A DNA stretch of 64,000 nt from Nocardioides conyzicola (GCF_039543825.1 NZ_BAABKM010000004.1:331750-395749), one strand, 5' to 3'; counted from the first letter of the stretch, positions 1 through 8,227 are shown. Notes: a model not told the origin generated them from the letters alone. Numbers and translations are program-made.

Positions 1-1357
1 GCGGGGTGAACGAGGCGCCGTTGACGTGGACCTGGCCGACCTCGAGGCGACGCGCGATCGCGAGGGCACGGTCCGGCGTACCGAACACCGAGGCGGTGAG
101 GCCGTACTGGGTCCCGTTCGCGATCCGGACCGCGTCGTCGTCATCGTCGTAGTCGATGACGCTGAGGACCGGGCCGAAGATCTCCTCCTGCGCGATCGTC
201 GAGTCGGGTTCGACGTTGGCGAAGATCGTGGGCCGGATGAAGGCGCCCTGCTCCAGGCCCTCCACGCGACCGGGGCCGCCGAACACGAGGTCGGCACCCT
301 CGGCGAGGCCCTGCTCGATGTAGCCATTCACCCGCTGCCACTGGGCCTCGGAGGCGACCGGTCCGAGCCGGGTGTCCTCGTCGGAGGGGTCGCCCAGCGT
401 GTACTCCTTAGCCGCTGCGACGAGCTTCTCCATGATCTCGTCGTGACGGGATGCCGGGATGAGCAGCCGCGTCCAGGCGCCACACGCCTGGCCGCTGTTG
501 CTCCAGGCGTACTTCAGCGTCTCCGGGATCGCATGTTCGAGGTCGGCGTCGTCCAGGACGATGTTGGCGGTCTTCCCGCCGAGCTCAAGCGCGACCTTCT
601 TCACGGTGCCTGCCGCGACGGCGGCGACCCGCTTGCCTGCGGCGGTCGAGCCGGTGAACGAGATCATGTCGACTCCCGGGTGGGTGGCGATGGCCTCACC
701 GACGACCGGACCGGTGCCGTAGACGATGTTCAGGACCCCGGCCGGGATGCCGGCAGCCGCGGTCGCTTCGGCCAGGATGGGACCCGTCAGCGGGGCGAGC
801 TCCGCGGGCTTCAGGACGACGGTGTTGCCCGCCAGCATGGCCGGGACGACCTTCGTGATCACCTGCTGCAGTGGGAAGTTCCACGGGGTGATGGCACCGA
901 CGACCCCGACCGGTTCACGCACGAGCGTGGCTCCGGCGACCTGCTCCTCCCACTCGAACTCCTCTGCGACGTCTGCCATCGCGGCCGTGACGAAGGGCGG
1001 GAAGCCGGCCTGGGCCAGGCGGGCGAACGTGATGGGGACGCCGATCTCGGTGGAGACCGCCTGGGCGACGTCCTCACTCCGCGCGGTCAGCTCCTCGGCG
1101 AGCCGCCGCACAATCGCGGCGCGCGCGGCGGGCGTGGTGGCCGCCCAGGTCGGCGAAGCAGCTCGAGCCGCGGCCACCGCCTGGTCGACCGTGTCGGCCG
1201 ATCCGAGCGGGACGGTGGCGACGAGCCTCCCGTTGACCGGGCTGACGATGTCCAGGTCGGCGCCGTCGCCGGGGACCACGGCCCCGGCGATCCAATGTCC
1301 GGGGACCATGATCGGAGTCGCTTCTGCTGTCTCATGAACGTGCTTGATGTCTGTCAT
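1..1357 (-). CDS. Aldehyde dehydrogenase, NAD(P)-dependent (3' end cut by window)
   Basis: Oxidises an aldehyde to the acid with NAD(P)+ as a soluble enzyme. The visible 452 residues read as a canonical ALDH: the PWNFPL segment, the GSTAAGK cofactor loop, the general-base Glu in LELGG (about residue 258), the nucleophilic Cys in GQACGAW (about residue 292) and the late EEIFGPV motif. The C-terminal end lies outside the window. The ATG at 1357 is chosen because the protein then starts at the usual distance before the ALDH fold. It is divergent from a helix-turn-helix regulator across 94 nt that contain a perfect dyad, so that regulator probably controls it. The substrate cannot be told from sequence; the sequence resembles benzaldehyde/betaine-type ALDHs. 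Confidence 0.93.
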   Translation of the reverse strand, partial: MTDIKHVHETAEATPIMVPGHWIAGAVVPGDGADLDIVSPVNGRLVATVPLGSADTVDQAVAAARAASPTWAATTPAARAAIVRRLAEELTARSEDVAQAVSTEIGVPITFARLAQAGFPPFVTAAMADVAEEFEWEEQVAGATLVREPVGVVGAITPWNFPLQQVITKVVPAMLAGNTVVLKPAELAPLTGPILAEATAAAGIPAGVLNIVYGTGPVVGEAIATHPGVDMISFTGSTAAGKRVAAVAAGTVKKVALELGGKTANIVLDDADLEHAIPETLKYAWSNSGQACGAWTRLLIPASRHDEIMEKLVAAAKEYTLGDPSDEDTRLGPVASEAQWQRVNGYIEQGLAEGADLVFGGPGRVEGLEQGAFIRPTIFANVEPDSTIAQEEIFGPVLSVIDYDDDDDAVRIANGTQYGLTASVFGTPDRALAIARRLEVGQVHVNGASFTP

Positions 1358-1390
1358 GGCTCCAACGATGCGACGTCGCAGGGACGCCAA

Positions 1391-1411
1391 CCATGCCCGG
1401 TCGGGGCATGG
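1391..1411. promoter_or_regulatory. Perfect 8-bp dyad, candidate operator
   Basis: CCATGCCC and GGGCATGG are separated by 5 nt, midway between the divergent aldehyde dehydrogenase and the MmyB-like regulator. The position and symmetry fit an operator for that regulator. This is inference; there is no direct evidence of binding. Confidence 0.5.
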
Positions 1412-1451
1412 CTGACGGGACTAGCGAGGAGGCGTCGAGCGTTGACCTGAC

Positions 1452-2309
1452 ATGGATCGCGCACGACTCGCAGAGTTCCTCCGGACCCGGCGCGAGGCAC
1501 TCCAGCCCGAGGACGTCGGGGTGCCCCGCGGCCGGCGGCGTCGGACACCTGGTCTGCGTCGCGAGGAGGTCGCGGCGCTCAGTGGCATCTCGACGGACTA
1601 CTACACCCGGATCGAGCAGCCCCGTGGGCCGCTGCCCTCCGAGCAGGTGCTCGGGGCGATCAGCCGGGGTCTGCACCTGACGCTGGCAGAGCGCGACCAC
1701 GTCTTCCGGCTCGCCGGGTACGCCCCGGCCCGGACGGAGGTGCGGGCCGACCACGTGAACGCCGGCCTGATGCGGGTCTTCGACCGGTTGCAGGACACAC
1801 CGGCTCAGATCGTGAACACCCTCGGCGAGACCCTGGTGCAGACACCGCTCGCGGTGGCGCTGCTGGGCGACGAGACGGCGTACACCGGCCTGATGCGTAG
1901 CCGTGTGTACCGATGGTTCACCGACCCGGACGCGCGAAGGCAGTCGCCACCAGAGGACCGACCAGCACACTCACGGACCCTGGTGGCGCGGATCGCGGAA
2001 GCCGCCGCGACCTCGGGCCCGAGGTCGCGAGCCGACGCGATCGTCGCCGCCCTGCTCACCGAGAGCCCAGAATTCGCCGCGCTGTGGGAGGAGCATCCGG
2101 TGGCGGGCCCCTCCTGCGAACCGAAGCGCGTCCTGAACGCGTCCGTCGGGGAGGTGGTTCTCCACGGCCAGACCTTGCTAGATCCGGACCAGTCACAGGC
2201 ACTCGTCGTGTTCACCGCGGAACCAGGAAGCGAGAGTCACGCGAAGCTGGAGCTCCTGGGAGTTCTCGGCGCGCAGCACCTGTCGGCTGACTCACTCGCG
2301 GCGGTATGA
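1452..2309 (+). CDS. XRE-family regulator with MmyB-like C-terminal domain
   Basis: DNA-binding transcription factor of 285 aa. The N-terminal third is a helix-turn-helix of the type found in many actinobacterial regulators (RTPGLRREEVAALSGIS..YYTRIEQ, roughly residues 30-60). The remainder matches the MmyB ligand-binding-like domain, including the terms DRLQDTPAQIVN and YRWFTDPDAR. Such proteins are usually encoded divergently from the short-chain or aldehyde dehydrogenase they control, as here. The stop overlaps the 3' end of the convergent DUF3040 gene by 18 nt. The effector is unknown. Confidence 0.88.
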   Translation: MDRARLAEFLRTRREALQPEDVGVPRGRRRRTPGLRREEVAALSGISTDYYTRIEQPRGPLPSEQVLGAISRGLHLTLAERDHVFRLAGYAPARTEVRADHVNAGLMRVFDRLQDTPAQIVNTLGETLVQTPLAVALLGDETAYTGLMRSRVYRWFTDPDARRQSPPEDRPAHSRTLVARIAEAAATSGPRSRADAIVAALLTESPEFAALWEEHPVAGPSCEPKRVLNASVGEVVLHGQTLLDPDQSQALVVFTAEPGSESHAKLELLGVLGAQHLSADSLAAV

Positions 2310-2618
2310 GGACGAAGCGCCTTGCATCGCCCGCAGGAGGAAGCCTCTAAGGCCCGTCGCACGCACCTCGAGGAAGATCCAGACCAGGAGCAAGACCAGC
2401 ACGGCCCAGCCGACGGTCCCCCGCTGCGCGTCACCCATCACCAGTCCCATGTAGGCGACTGCCCCGGCGAGGAAGCCGGCTGGATAGAAGTGCCGCCGGA
2501 CGCGAGAGCACGCGAGTCCGATCCCAGTCGACGAGGACAACACCCGTCCGAGGTGCTTGTCGGAACTCAGCTCCTCCTCGATCCCGGCCAGCTGGCGTAA
2601 CTCCCAGTCGTTCAGCAT
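2292..2618 (-). CDS. DUF3040 small membrane protein
   Basis: A 108-aa protein with the N-terminal helix typical of DUF3040 (LNDWELRQLAGIEEEL), followed by two hydrophobic segments at about residues 45-62 and 66-84 that should cross the membrane. DUF3040 proteins are common in actinobacteria and have no established function. It starts 7 nt after the sigma factor gene upstream and belongs to the same transcription unit (small protein, sigma factor, DUF3040), so it is probably induced with that sigma factor. Confidence 0.8.
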   Translation of the reverse strand: MLNDWELRQLAGIEEELSSDKHLGRVLSSSTGIGLACSRVRRHFYPAGFLAGAVAYMGLVMGDAQRGTVGWAVLVLLLVWIFLEVRATGLRGFLLRAMQGASSSYRRE

Positions 2619-2625
2619 CGGCGTC

Positions 2626-3330
2626 TCAGGCCGCGGCTGTCATCCGGTCGCGCAGCTCCCCCACGTAGCGGTTGAGCAGACGTGACACGTGCATCTGCGA
2701 GACGCCGAGCTCGTCGGCGATCTCCTGCTGGGTGCAGTCGTCGACGAAGCGCCGGTGCAGGAGGTGACGTGCCCTGGGTGGCAGCGCGCGCAGGTGCGGC
2801 CACAGCATCAGTCGTGCCTCCGACTCCTCCCACGTCCCGTCCCAGCCGGCGGGGAGTGTCTCACCGAGGGGTGCACCTTCGCCCGGTGTCGGAGCGTCCA
2901 GGCTCCAGGGTCGGAAGCACGTCTCGACCTCGACCCCGTCGGCGACGTGGTCGGCGCCCTCACGGCTCTCCGTGTGGCGCTTCTGCACCGGTCGCGGCGG
3001 ACGGATCATCCACGCCGAGTCACGGAAGAAGTGCTTCATGGCACCCGTCATGGAGGTGACGGCGTAGGCGAGGAACTCGTGTCCTCGGCTGGGATCGAAG
3101 TCCTGTGCGGCGCGCACGAGTGCCAGGCACGCCACCTGTTCCAGGTCCCCCAGGAAGTCCGACCGACCGCCGTAGCGGCGCGCGACCGCCCGGGCGACCT
3201 CCAGGTTCGCGAGCACCAGATCCTCGACGACGGCCTCGCGGTCGCGTCCCGTGGCGTCCGCCAACCGCTCGACCAGCTCGGCATTGCGGGCCTGACGCGC
3301 GATGTACCGAGGGCTGGGCGGCCGGTTCAT
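2626..3330 (-). CDS. SigB/SigF-like RNA polymerase sigma factor
   Basis: Sigma-70 family factor of 234 aa. Region 2 is clear (NLEVARAVARRYGGR, then LVRAAQDFDPSRGHEFLAYA, about residues 45-105). Region 4 is a normal helix-turn-helix (TQQEIADELGVSQMHVSRLL, about residues 195-215). The part between, where region 3 would lie, is degenerate and acidic, and the protein is shorter than usual SigB/SigF (about 260 aa). Its ATG overlaps the stop of the 57-aa gene upstream (ATGA), so the two are translationally coupled. The operon is preceded by an ECF-type promoter motif, which suggests a sigma cascade. No anti-sigma factor gene is adjacent. Confidence 0.88.
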   Translation of the reverse strand: MNRPPSPRYIARQARNAELVERLADATGRDREAVVEDLVLANLEVARAVARRYGGRSDFLGDLEQVACLALVRAAQDFDPSRGHEFLAYAVTSMTGAMKHFFRDSAWMIRPPRPVQKRHTESREGADHVADGVEVETCFRPWSLDAPTPGEGAPLGETLPAGWDGTWEESEARLMLWPHLRALPPRARHLLHRRFVDDCTQQEIADELGVSQMHVSRLLNRYVGELRDRMTAAA

Positions 3331-3500
3331 CGGCTCTTCTCCCGCTCTTCCGAGGCGACGACGGCGTCGTGCAAGATCGTCAGCCGGGTCGCGAAAGGCA
3401 CGAGCTCCGGCTCGTCGTCCCCGTCCCGGTCGCCGCTCATCCGGAGTCGGTCGAGCTCGTCGTCGATCTCCCGGTGCAGCGGGCTGGCTCCGTCGGTCAT
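3327..3500 (-). CDS. 57-aa acidic protein, first gene of the sigma operon
   Basis: A short open frame with a strong Shine-Dalgarno sequence (AGGAGG, 8 nt before the ATG) whose stop overlaps the start of the sigma factor gene. The product is highly charged (many D, E and R) and runs MTDGASPLHREIDDELDRLR at its N-terminus, with no membrane segment. I do not recognise the family. The coupling to a sigma factor makes a role as regulator or partner of that factor possible, but this is inference. Confidence 0.7.
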   Translation of the reverse strand: MTDGASPLHREIDDELDRLRMSGDRDGDDEPELVPFATRLTILHDAVVASEEREKSR

Positions 3501-3513
3501 GGCTGCTTCCTCC

Positions 3514-3540
3514 TGTCACGAACCGGCACATGGTCCGGTC
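3514..3540 (+). promoter_or_regulatory. ECF-type promoter P1 (TGTCACG-16-GGTC)
   Basis: TGTCACG, 16 nt, then CGGTC context, ending 52 nt before the ATG of the alpha/beta hydrolase at 3593. Its -35 element also overlaps the ribosome site of the divergent 57-aa gene. Confidence 0.75.
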
Positions 3541-3549
3541 ACTCGTGAT

Positions 3550-3576
3550 GACCGGGCCGCGACGCGGTTCGTGACG
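3550..3576 (-). promoter_or_regulatory. ECF-type promoter P2 (CGTCACG-16-GGTC)
   Basis: On the minus strand, CGTCACG, 16 nt, GGTC, ending 49 nt before the start of the 57-aa gene and the sigma operon. It faces P1; the two -35 elements form an 11-bp inverted repeat (3515-3525 and 3565-3575). Confidence 0.7.
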
Positions 3577-3592
3577 TGAGAGGACCCCGCCC

Positions 3593-4519
3593 ATGACCCC
3601 CCTAAAGCACGCCCGGACCGACGTCCTGGACATCGCGTACGTCGAAACCGGACCGGCGGACGGTCCGGCCGTCGTCCTGCTGCACGGCTACCCGTACGAC
3701 GTCCACAGCTACGCCGAGGTCGCCCCGCTCCTCGCCCGGCAGGGATACCGGGTGTTCGTGCCGTACCTCCGCGGACACGGCCCCACGCGCTTCCTCGACG
3801 AGCAGGCGCCACGCTCGGGCCAGCAGGCGGCGCTGGGTGCCGACGTCGTCGCCCTGCTCGACGCACTCGAGATCCCGCGAGCCGTCCTCGCGGGCTACGA
3901 CTGGGGTGGCCGGGCGGCCTGTGTGGTGGCGGCGACGTGGCCCGAGCGGGTCACCGGCCTCGTCAGCGTGAACGGCTACCTCATCCAGGACATCGCCGCC
4001 TCCGGCCGGCCGATCCAGCCGGAGCTCGAGGCGGGCTTCTGGTACTTCTACTACTTCCTCACCGAGCGGGGCCGCGCGGGTCTCACGGCCGACCCTCGCG
4101 GGATCGCCGAGGTCATCTGGCGCCGCAACTCACCGGCTTGGCCGTTCGACCAGGCGACGCTCGACCGCACCGCGGTGTCGTTCGAGAACCCCGACTACGT
4201 CGAGGTCGTGCTGCACTCGTACCGGCACCGTCTCGGCCACGCCCCCGGTGCACCCGAGTACGACGTGCTGGAGCGCGCCCTGTCGCTCACCCCGGCGATC
4301 ACCGTGCCGACGGTGACGCTGGAGGGTGAGGCCGACGGCAACTTCCCGGTGCATGAGGGGCTGCCCGACACCGGGCGGTTCACCGGTCCCCGACGCCACC
4401 ACCGCGTGCCCGCCGCCGGGCACAACCTGCCCCAGGAGGCACCGGAAGCCTTCGCCGGAGCCGTGCACGAGGTCGTCGACCTGGGGACTACCGGTATCTC
4501 TATGCAGGAGTCTCGCTGA
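3593..4519 (+). CDS. Alpha/beta hydrolase, epoxide hydrolase/dehalogenase-like
   Basis: Soluble hydrolase of 308 aa. It has the oxyanion-hole motif HGYP (residues 31-34) and the nucleophile elbow GYDWGG, which places Asp, not Ser, at about residue 103. An Asp nucleophile with the following W is the signature of epoxide hydrolases and haloalkane dehalogenases. The cap region contains WYFYYFLTERG, and the late His sits in PAAGHNLPQEAP. It is preceded by promoter P1. Its last 20 nt overlap the 3' end of the convergent LuxR-type gene. The substrate is unknown. Confidence 0.88.
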   Translation: MTPLKHARTDVLDIAYVETGPADGPAVVLLHGYPYDVHSYAEVAPLLARQGYRVFVPYLRGHGPTRFLDEQAPRSGQQAALGADVVALLDALEIPRAVLAGYDWGGRAACVVAATWPERVTGLVSVNGYLIQDIAASGRPIQPELEAGFWYFYYFLTERGRAGLTADPRGIAEVIWRRNSPAWPFDQATLDRTAVSFENPDYVEVVLHSYRHRLGHAPGAPEYDVLERALSLTPAITVPTVTLEGEADGNFPVHEGLPDTGRFTGPRRHHRVPAAGHNLPQEAPEAFAGAVHEVVDLGTTGISMQESR

Positions 4520-7274
4520 CCAGCACGGCGCCGATGTCCCTGCGCGAGCGGATCCCGAGCTTCGCGAAGACCTTCCGCAGGTGCCACTCGACGGTGTGCG
4601 CGCTGATGTAGAGCCGCGCTCCGATCTCCGGGTTGGTCAGGCCGTCCGCGGCCAGGCGCGCTATCTGGGACTCCTTGGGCGTCAGCGAGTCGACCGTCCG
4701 TACGACGGCCTGCGGCGAGTGGTCGGCGGCAGGGGTTCCGGCGGCCGCCAGCGCCCGGCGGGCGCGCTCGACGAACGCGGTCGCGCCCATGCGGGCCAGC
4801 AGGTCGTGCGCGAGGTGGAGGTTCGACCGAGCCTCAGCGGCTCGGCCTGTCCGGACCAGCCACTCGCCGTACAGCAGGTGCGTGCGGGCGAGCTCCATGT
4901 CCACGCCCGTCGAGCTGAGCCTCTCGACGGCAACCCGGTAGTGCGCCTCGGCCACCTCGTCGTCGCTGACCTCCGCAGTCATCAGGGCGGCGGTCCCCAG
5001 CGCCCAGTCCGTGCCTGCTGCCTCGGCGAGCTCGACGAGCGCGCGGGCGATCTCGGTCGCTTCCTCGGGGCGGCCGAGCCTCGCGGCCGCCTCGACCCCC
5101 TCGACCATCGCCCAGAACGACAGACCCATCTCCTTCGGGTACGCCGCTCCTCGCCTCGCGGCCACGAGCGCGTCGTCCCACCGCTCGAGGCCGTTGTAGA
5201 GCACGGCGGCGGCCCACTCGGTCGCGGTGAGCACCTTGCCCTCGGTGCTCAGCAGGGGATCGTGGACGATGAGGTCGATCGCTGCTCGGGTCGAGGTCTC
5301 GTCGCCGCTCCACGGAGCCACGACCAGCGCACAGTAGTGAGCGAAGAAGCCGGCGCCGGTGACGTCCCCGATGTTCGTCGCCTCGTCGACGAGTGCCCGT
5401 GCCGTGGCGAGATCACCGGCGTACATCCGGTTCGCCAGCCGCAGCAGGAGCGCCGAGGGAAGCAGGGCCAGGGCACCCAGGTCGCGGGCGAGGTCGACCG
5501 TCGCCGCGGAGAGCACCGACCAGCTCTCGAAGTCCCAGAAGTTGTGCGCCATCCGGCACGCGAGCGGCAACCAGCCGAGGTCGGCGGCACCGACGCCTCC
5601 CGTGCGGTACGCCGAGAGGGCCTCGAGCACCAGCGGCGCGCCGGCCGCGTAGCCGTCCGTGTAGACCATGGCCACCCCGGTGAGGAGCAGGTCGCTCCGC
5701 GTGGGCGGCTCGGCCGGGGTCATCCGCAGCACGGCGGCGGCCACCTCCTCCAGGCCCTCTCCCCCAGGCAGCTGGCCGGCGGTGAACGCGGCGTACATCG
5801 CATCCCGATAGGTCGCCTTCGCCAGGTCCGGGTCGAGTGTCTCGAGCCGGTGGGCCGACGCGAGCAGGAGGGGCAGTCCGGCGCTGGCACTCTGGGAGGC
5901 GAACAGGACCTGGCCGCGGACCAGGTCGGCCTGAGCACGATCGCGGTCGCCCAGCGGGGTGAGCAGTGCTCCGTCGAGCAGCTCGAGAGCCTCGGCGTAC
6001 GCGCCCGCCTGGCTCTTCGCCGAGGCCGCCGCCAGGGCGCGGATCCCACGCCGGGTCGGGTCGGGAGTGAGCTGCGCGGCACGGTCGAGGAACGCGGCTG
6101 ACGCCGCGACACCGCCGCGGGAGCGAGCCCTCTCGGCGGCCTGCTCCAGACCAGAGGCGACGTGCTCGTCGGCCACGGAAGCGGCGCTCGCGAGGTGCCA
6201 CGCCTGCCGGTCGGGATCGAAGTCGGGATCCGTCGCACCGGCCAACGCCTGGTGCACCTCACGCCGCTGCTCGGGCGAGGCAGCCCGGTAGGCGATGGAG
6301 CGCACCAGCGGGTGCCGGAAGCGCGTCATGCTGCGCAGGGTGACGAGGTCGGCAGCCTCGGCCTCGGCAGCAGCAGCGTCGAGGTCGATGCCGAGCGTCT
6401 CGGCCGCACGTCGCAGCATGACGACGTCGCCGACGGGCTCCGCCGCTGCGACGAGCAGCAGTCGCTGCGCGTCTGGGCCGAGCGCGCGGAGCCGTCGCAG
6501 GAAGCCCTTTTCGAGCTGACCGGGCAGCGGTTGGTCGTCCACGTCGTCCACGTCGCCGGCGAGCTCGGCCGTCGTGAGCCCACGGGGCAGCTCGAGAAGA
6601 GCGAGCGGGTTGCCGCGGGCCTCGGCCAGGATCCGGTCGCGGACCCGTTCGTCGAACCGGCCGGGCGTCACCGACGCGAGCAGGACCAGGGCGTCGTAGT
6701 CGGCGAGCCCGGCGACGTCGAGATGGGGCAGCGCTTCCAGAGGCCCCCCGCTCGAGGGCCTGGTGGCGAAGACCAGCAGGACCCGCTCGGCAAGGAGCCG
6801 CCGGGCGACGAAGGCGAGCGTCTGGGCAGAGACGTGGTCCATCCACTGGGCGTCGTCGACCAGGCACACCAGCGGCTGCACCTCGGCGACCTCGGCCAGC
6901 AGGTTCAGCACCGCCAGGCCGACGAGGAAGCGGTCCGGCGGGCTCCCGGCGCTGAGGCCGAACGCGGTTTCCAGGGCGAGTCGCTGCGGGTCGGGCAACC
7001 GGCCGAAGTAGTCCTTGAAGGGCGCACAGAGCTGGTGCAGGCCGCCGAAGGCCAGCTCGGCCTCCGCCTCGACGCCCACGACCCGCGCGACCTGGCAGCC
7101 GGAGGCGCTGTCCTCGACGTACGAGAGCAATGCGGTCTTCCCGATGCCGGCCTCGCCGCGCAGCACTAGGGCCGCGCCTCGACCGCCCCGGACGCCGCGG
7201 ATGAGGTCGTCCAGAGCCGCTCGCTCCCGCTGCCGGCCGAGGAGTCCTCCCGGCGCTCTGCTGACTCGCTCCAT
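4500..7274 (-). CDS. LAL-type LuxR regulator 1 (AAA ATPase + HTH)
   Basis: Large ATP-binding LuxR-family regulator of 924 aa. An N-terminal AAA ATPase has Walker A GEAGIGKT (residues 40-47) and Walker B LVCLVDDAQW. A long helical middle follows (tetratricopeptide-like), and the protein ends in a LuxR helix-turn-helix (TPKESQIARLAADGLTNPEIG). LAL proteins activate transcription in an ATP-dependent way after sensing a ligand; MalT is the model. The ATG at 7274 is preferred because the conserved GRQRE segment follows at once; an earlier in-frame start exists at 7331. It starts 53 nt after the ECF sigma gene. It is the most divergent of the three LAL proteins here. Confidence 0.9.
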   Translation of the reverse strand: MERVSRAPGGLLGRQRERAALDDLIRGVRGGRGAALVLRGEAGIGKTALLSYVEDSASGCQVARVVGVEAEAELAFGGLHQLCAPFKDYFGRLPDPQRLALETAFGLSAGSPPDRFLVGLAVLNLLAEVAEVQPLVCLVDDAQWMDHVSAQTLAFVARRLLAERVLLVFATRPSSGGPLEALPHLDVAGLADYDALVLLASVTPGRFDERVRDRILAEARGNPLALLELPRGLTTAELAGDVDDVDDQPLPGQLEKGFLRRLRALGPDAQRLLLVAAAEPVGDVVMLRRAAETLGIDLDAAAAEAEAADLVTLRSMTRFRHPLVRSIAYRAASPEQRREVHQALAGATDPDFDPDRQAWHLASAASVADEHVASGLEQAAERARSRGGVAASAAFLDRAAQLTPDPTRRGIRALAAASAKSQAGAYAEALELLDGALLTPLGDRDRAQADLVRGQVLFASQSASAGLPLLLASAHRLETLDPDLAKATYRDAMYAAFTAGQLPGGEGLEEVAAAVLRMTPAEPPTRSDLLLTGVAMVYTDGYAAGAPLVLEALSAYRTGGVGAADLGWLPLACRMAHNFWDFESWSVLSAATVDLARDLGALALLPSALLLRLANRMYAGDLATARALVDEATNIGDVTGAGFFAHYCALVVAPWSGDETSTRAAIDLIVHDPLLSTEGKVLTATEWAAAVLYNGLERWDDALVAARRGAAYPKEMGLSFWAMVEGVEAAARLGRPEEATEIARALVELAEAAGTDWALGTAALMTAEVSDDEVAEAHYRVAVERLSSTGVDMELARTHLLYGEWLVRTGRAAEARSNLHLAHDLLARMGATAFVERARRALAAAGTPAADHSPQAVVRTVDSLTPKESQIARLAADGLTNPEIGARLYISAHTVEWHLRKVFAKLGIRSRRDIGAVLVSETPA

Positions 7275-7327
7275 GGCTCTCGGTCGGAGCCTACTGGCGC
7301 GAACGTGGCGTCGGCCAACCCCGGTTC

Positions 7328-8068
7328 TCACGCAAGCCGGGGGCGCGCAGGCGGGTGGCCGGGTCGCACGGGCGGCCGCTGGTGGGTGCGCGTCGTCGGT
7401 CGCGCGTCGTGGCCGAGGATGCCCTCCAGGGTCTGCCGGTCACCGGTCCGTGCAGCCGTCAGGAAGGCGGCCACGAGCTGACGGTGGGCATCGGCGTCGA
7501 CGGTGCGCACGCGATCGCCGTCGACGCGCTGCTGGGCGCGCCGTACGAGCTGGCGTGCGTTGGCGCTGGTGGTCCGGAGCAACGTCGCGATCGCGACGTA
7601 GGGATACTCGAAACCCTTGCGCAGCAGGTACGCCGCGAGCTCGGCCGGGCTCAACCGGCTCATCAGGACCAGCAGCGTCTCCTCCACCGCACAGGTCTGC
7701 TCCGCGTGCGCAGTCGGATCCTGTTCCGGGTCGGCGAGCTCCGCGAGTGGCGGCTCCGCGAACGTCTCGTGACGGTGCCGCGCCGACTGGATCACGTTGA
7801 TCGCCAGGTGGGTAGTGGTCGTGGTCAGGAACGCGGCGGGGTTCTTGATCACCCGACGGTCCGTGCGCTGCCAGCGCAACCATGCTTCCTGGACCACGTC
7901 CTCGGCACTCATCTGGTCCCCGGTGACCCGGTGCGCGATGCGGAAGAGACGCGTGCGTTCGGAGAGGAAGATCTCGAGCGCCGCGTCGAGTGCGGCATCC
8001 ACGGTCTCGCCAGCCCCACTCTCCCCCGCATCGGTCGAGGTCGGGATCTGCAGACTTGGCGCGGACAT
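7328..8068 (-). CDS. ECF41/SigJ-like sigma factor with truncated C-terminal domain
   Basis: ECF sigma factor of 246 aa. Region 2 covers about residues 30-100 (LFRIAHRVTGDQMSAEDVVQEAWLRW in two parts), and region 4 about 130-185 (LSPAELAAYLLRKGF, then ARQLVRRAQQRV). ECF41/SigJ factors carry a SnoaL-like domain after region 4. Here only its first helix is recognisable (LVAAFLTAARTGDRQTLEGI), and the protein then ends in a Pro/Arg-rich tail. AGGAG lies upstream of the ATG at 8068. ECF41 factors are known to use promoters of the type TGTCACA-16-CGTC, close to the element found ten times in this window. It is therefore the best candidate for the factor reading them. No copy of that motif precedes this gene itself. 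Confidence 0.85.
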   Translation of the reverse strand: MSAPSLQIPTSTDAGESGAGETVDAALDAALEIFLSERTRLFRIAHRVTGDQMSAEDVVQEAWLRWQRTDRRVIKNPAAFLTTTTTHLAINVIQSARHRHETFAEPPLAELADPEQDPTAHAEQTCAVEETLLVLMSRLSPAELAAYLLRKGFEYPYVAIATLLRTTSANARQLVRRAQQRVDGDRVRTVDADAHRQLVAAFLTAARTGDRQTLEGILGHDARPTTRTHQRPPVRPGHPPARPRLA

Positions 8069-8151
8069 CGGTTGACTCCTGTTCGGGGCTGGCACCCATC
8101 GGTGGCGATGGATCAAGCCTCGGCCCGCGCGGGGCTGGAGCGCGCCACGGG

Positions 8152-8170
8152 ACGTACGTGGTGGGTACGT
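8152..8170. promoter_or_regulatory. 6-bp dyad upstream of the ECF sigma gene
   Basis: ACGTAC and GTACGT are separated by 7 nt, 84-102 nt before the sigma factor start. It could be an operator controlling the sigma gene. The evidence is symmetry and position only. Confidence 0.35.
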
Positions 8171-8227
8171 GGGATACCCCAGTGAGTGACCGCCCCGGAG
8201 GTCGGCCCGACCCCCCACGCACCACGG

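Noticed and set aside
2626..3633. Longer start (ATG-like at 3633) for the SigB-like factor
   Set aside because: The extra 101 residues cover the real 57-aa gene and both promoters and are Arg/Pro-rich; the ATGA-coupled start at 3330 fits the family.
4326..6101. Long open frame of 591 codons on the plus strand opposite LAL 1
   Set aside because: It is a GC-rich mirror frame of a clearly recognised regulator on the other strand; composition is Arg/Gly/Pro-rich without any domain. The same holds for the long plus-strand frames opposite LAL 2, LAL 3, recN, pyrG, the helicase and the histidine kinase.
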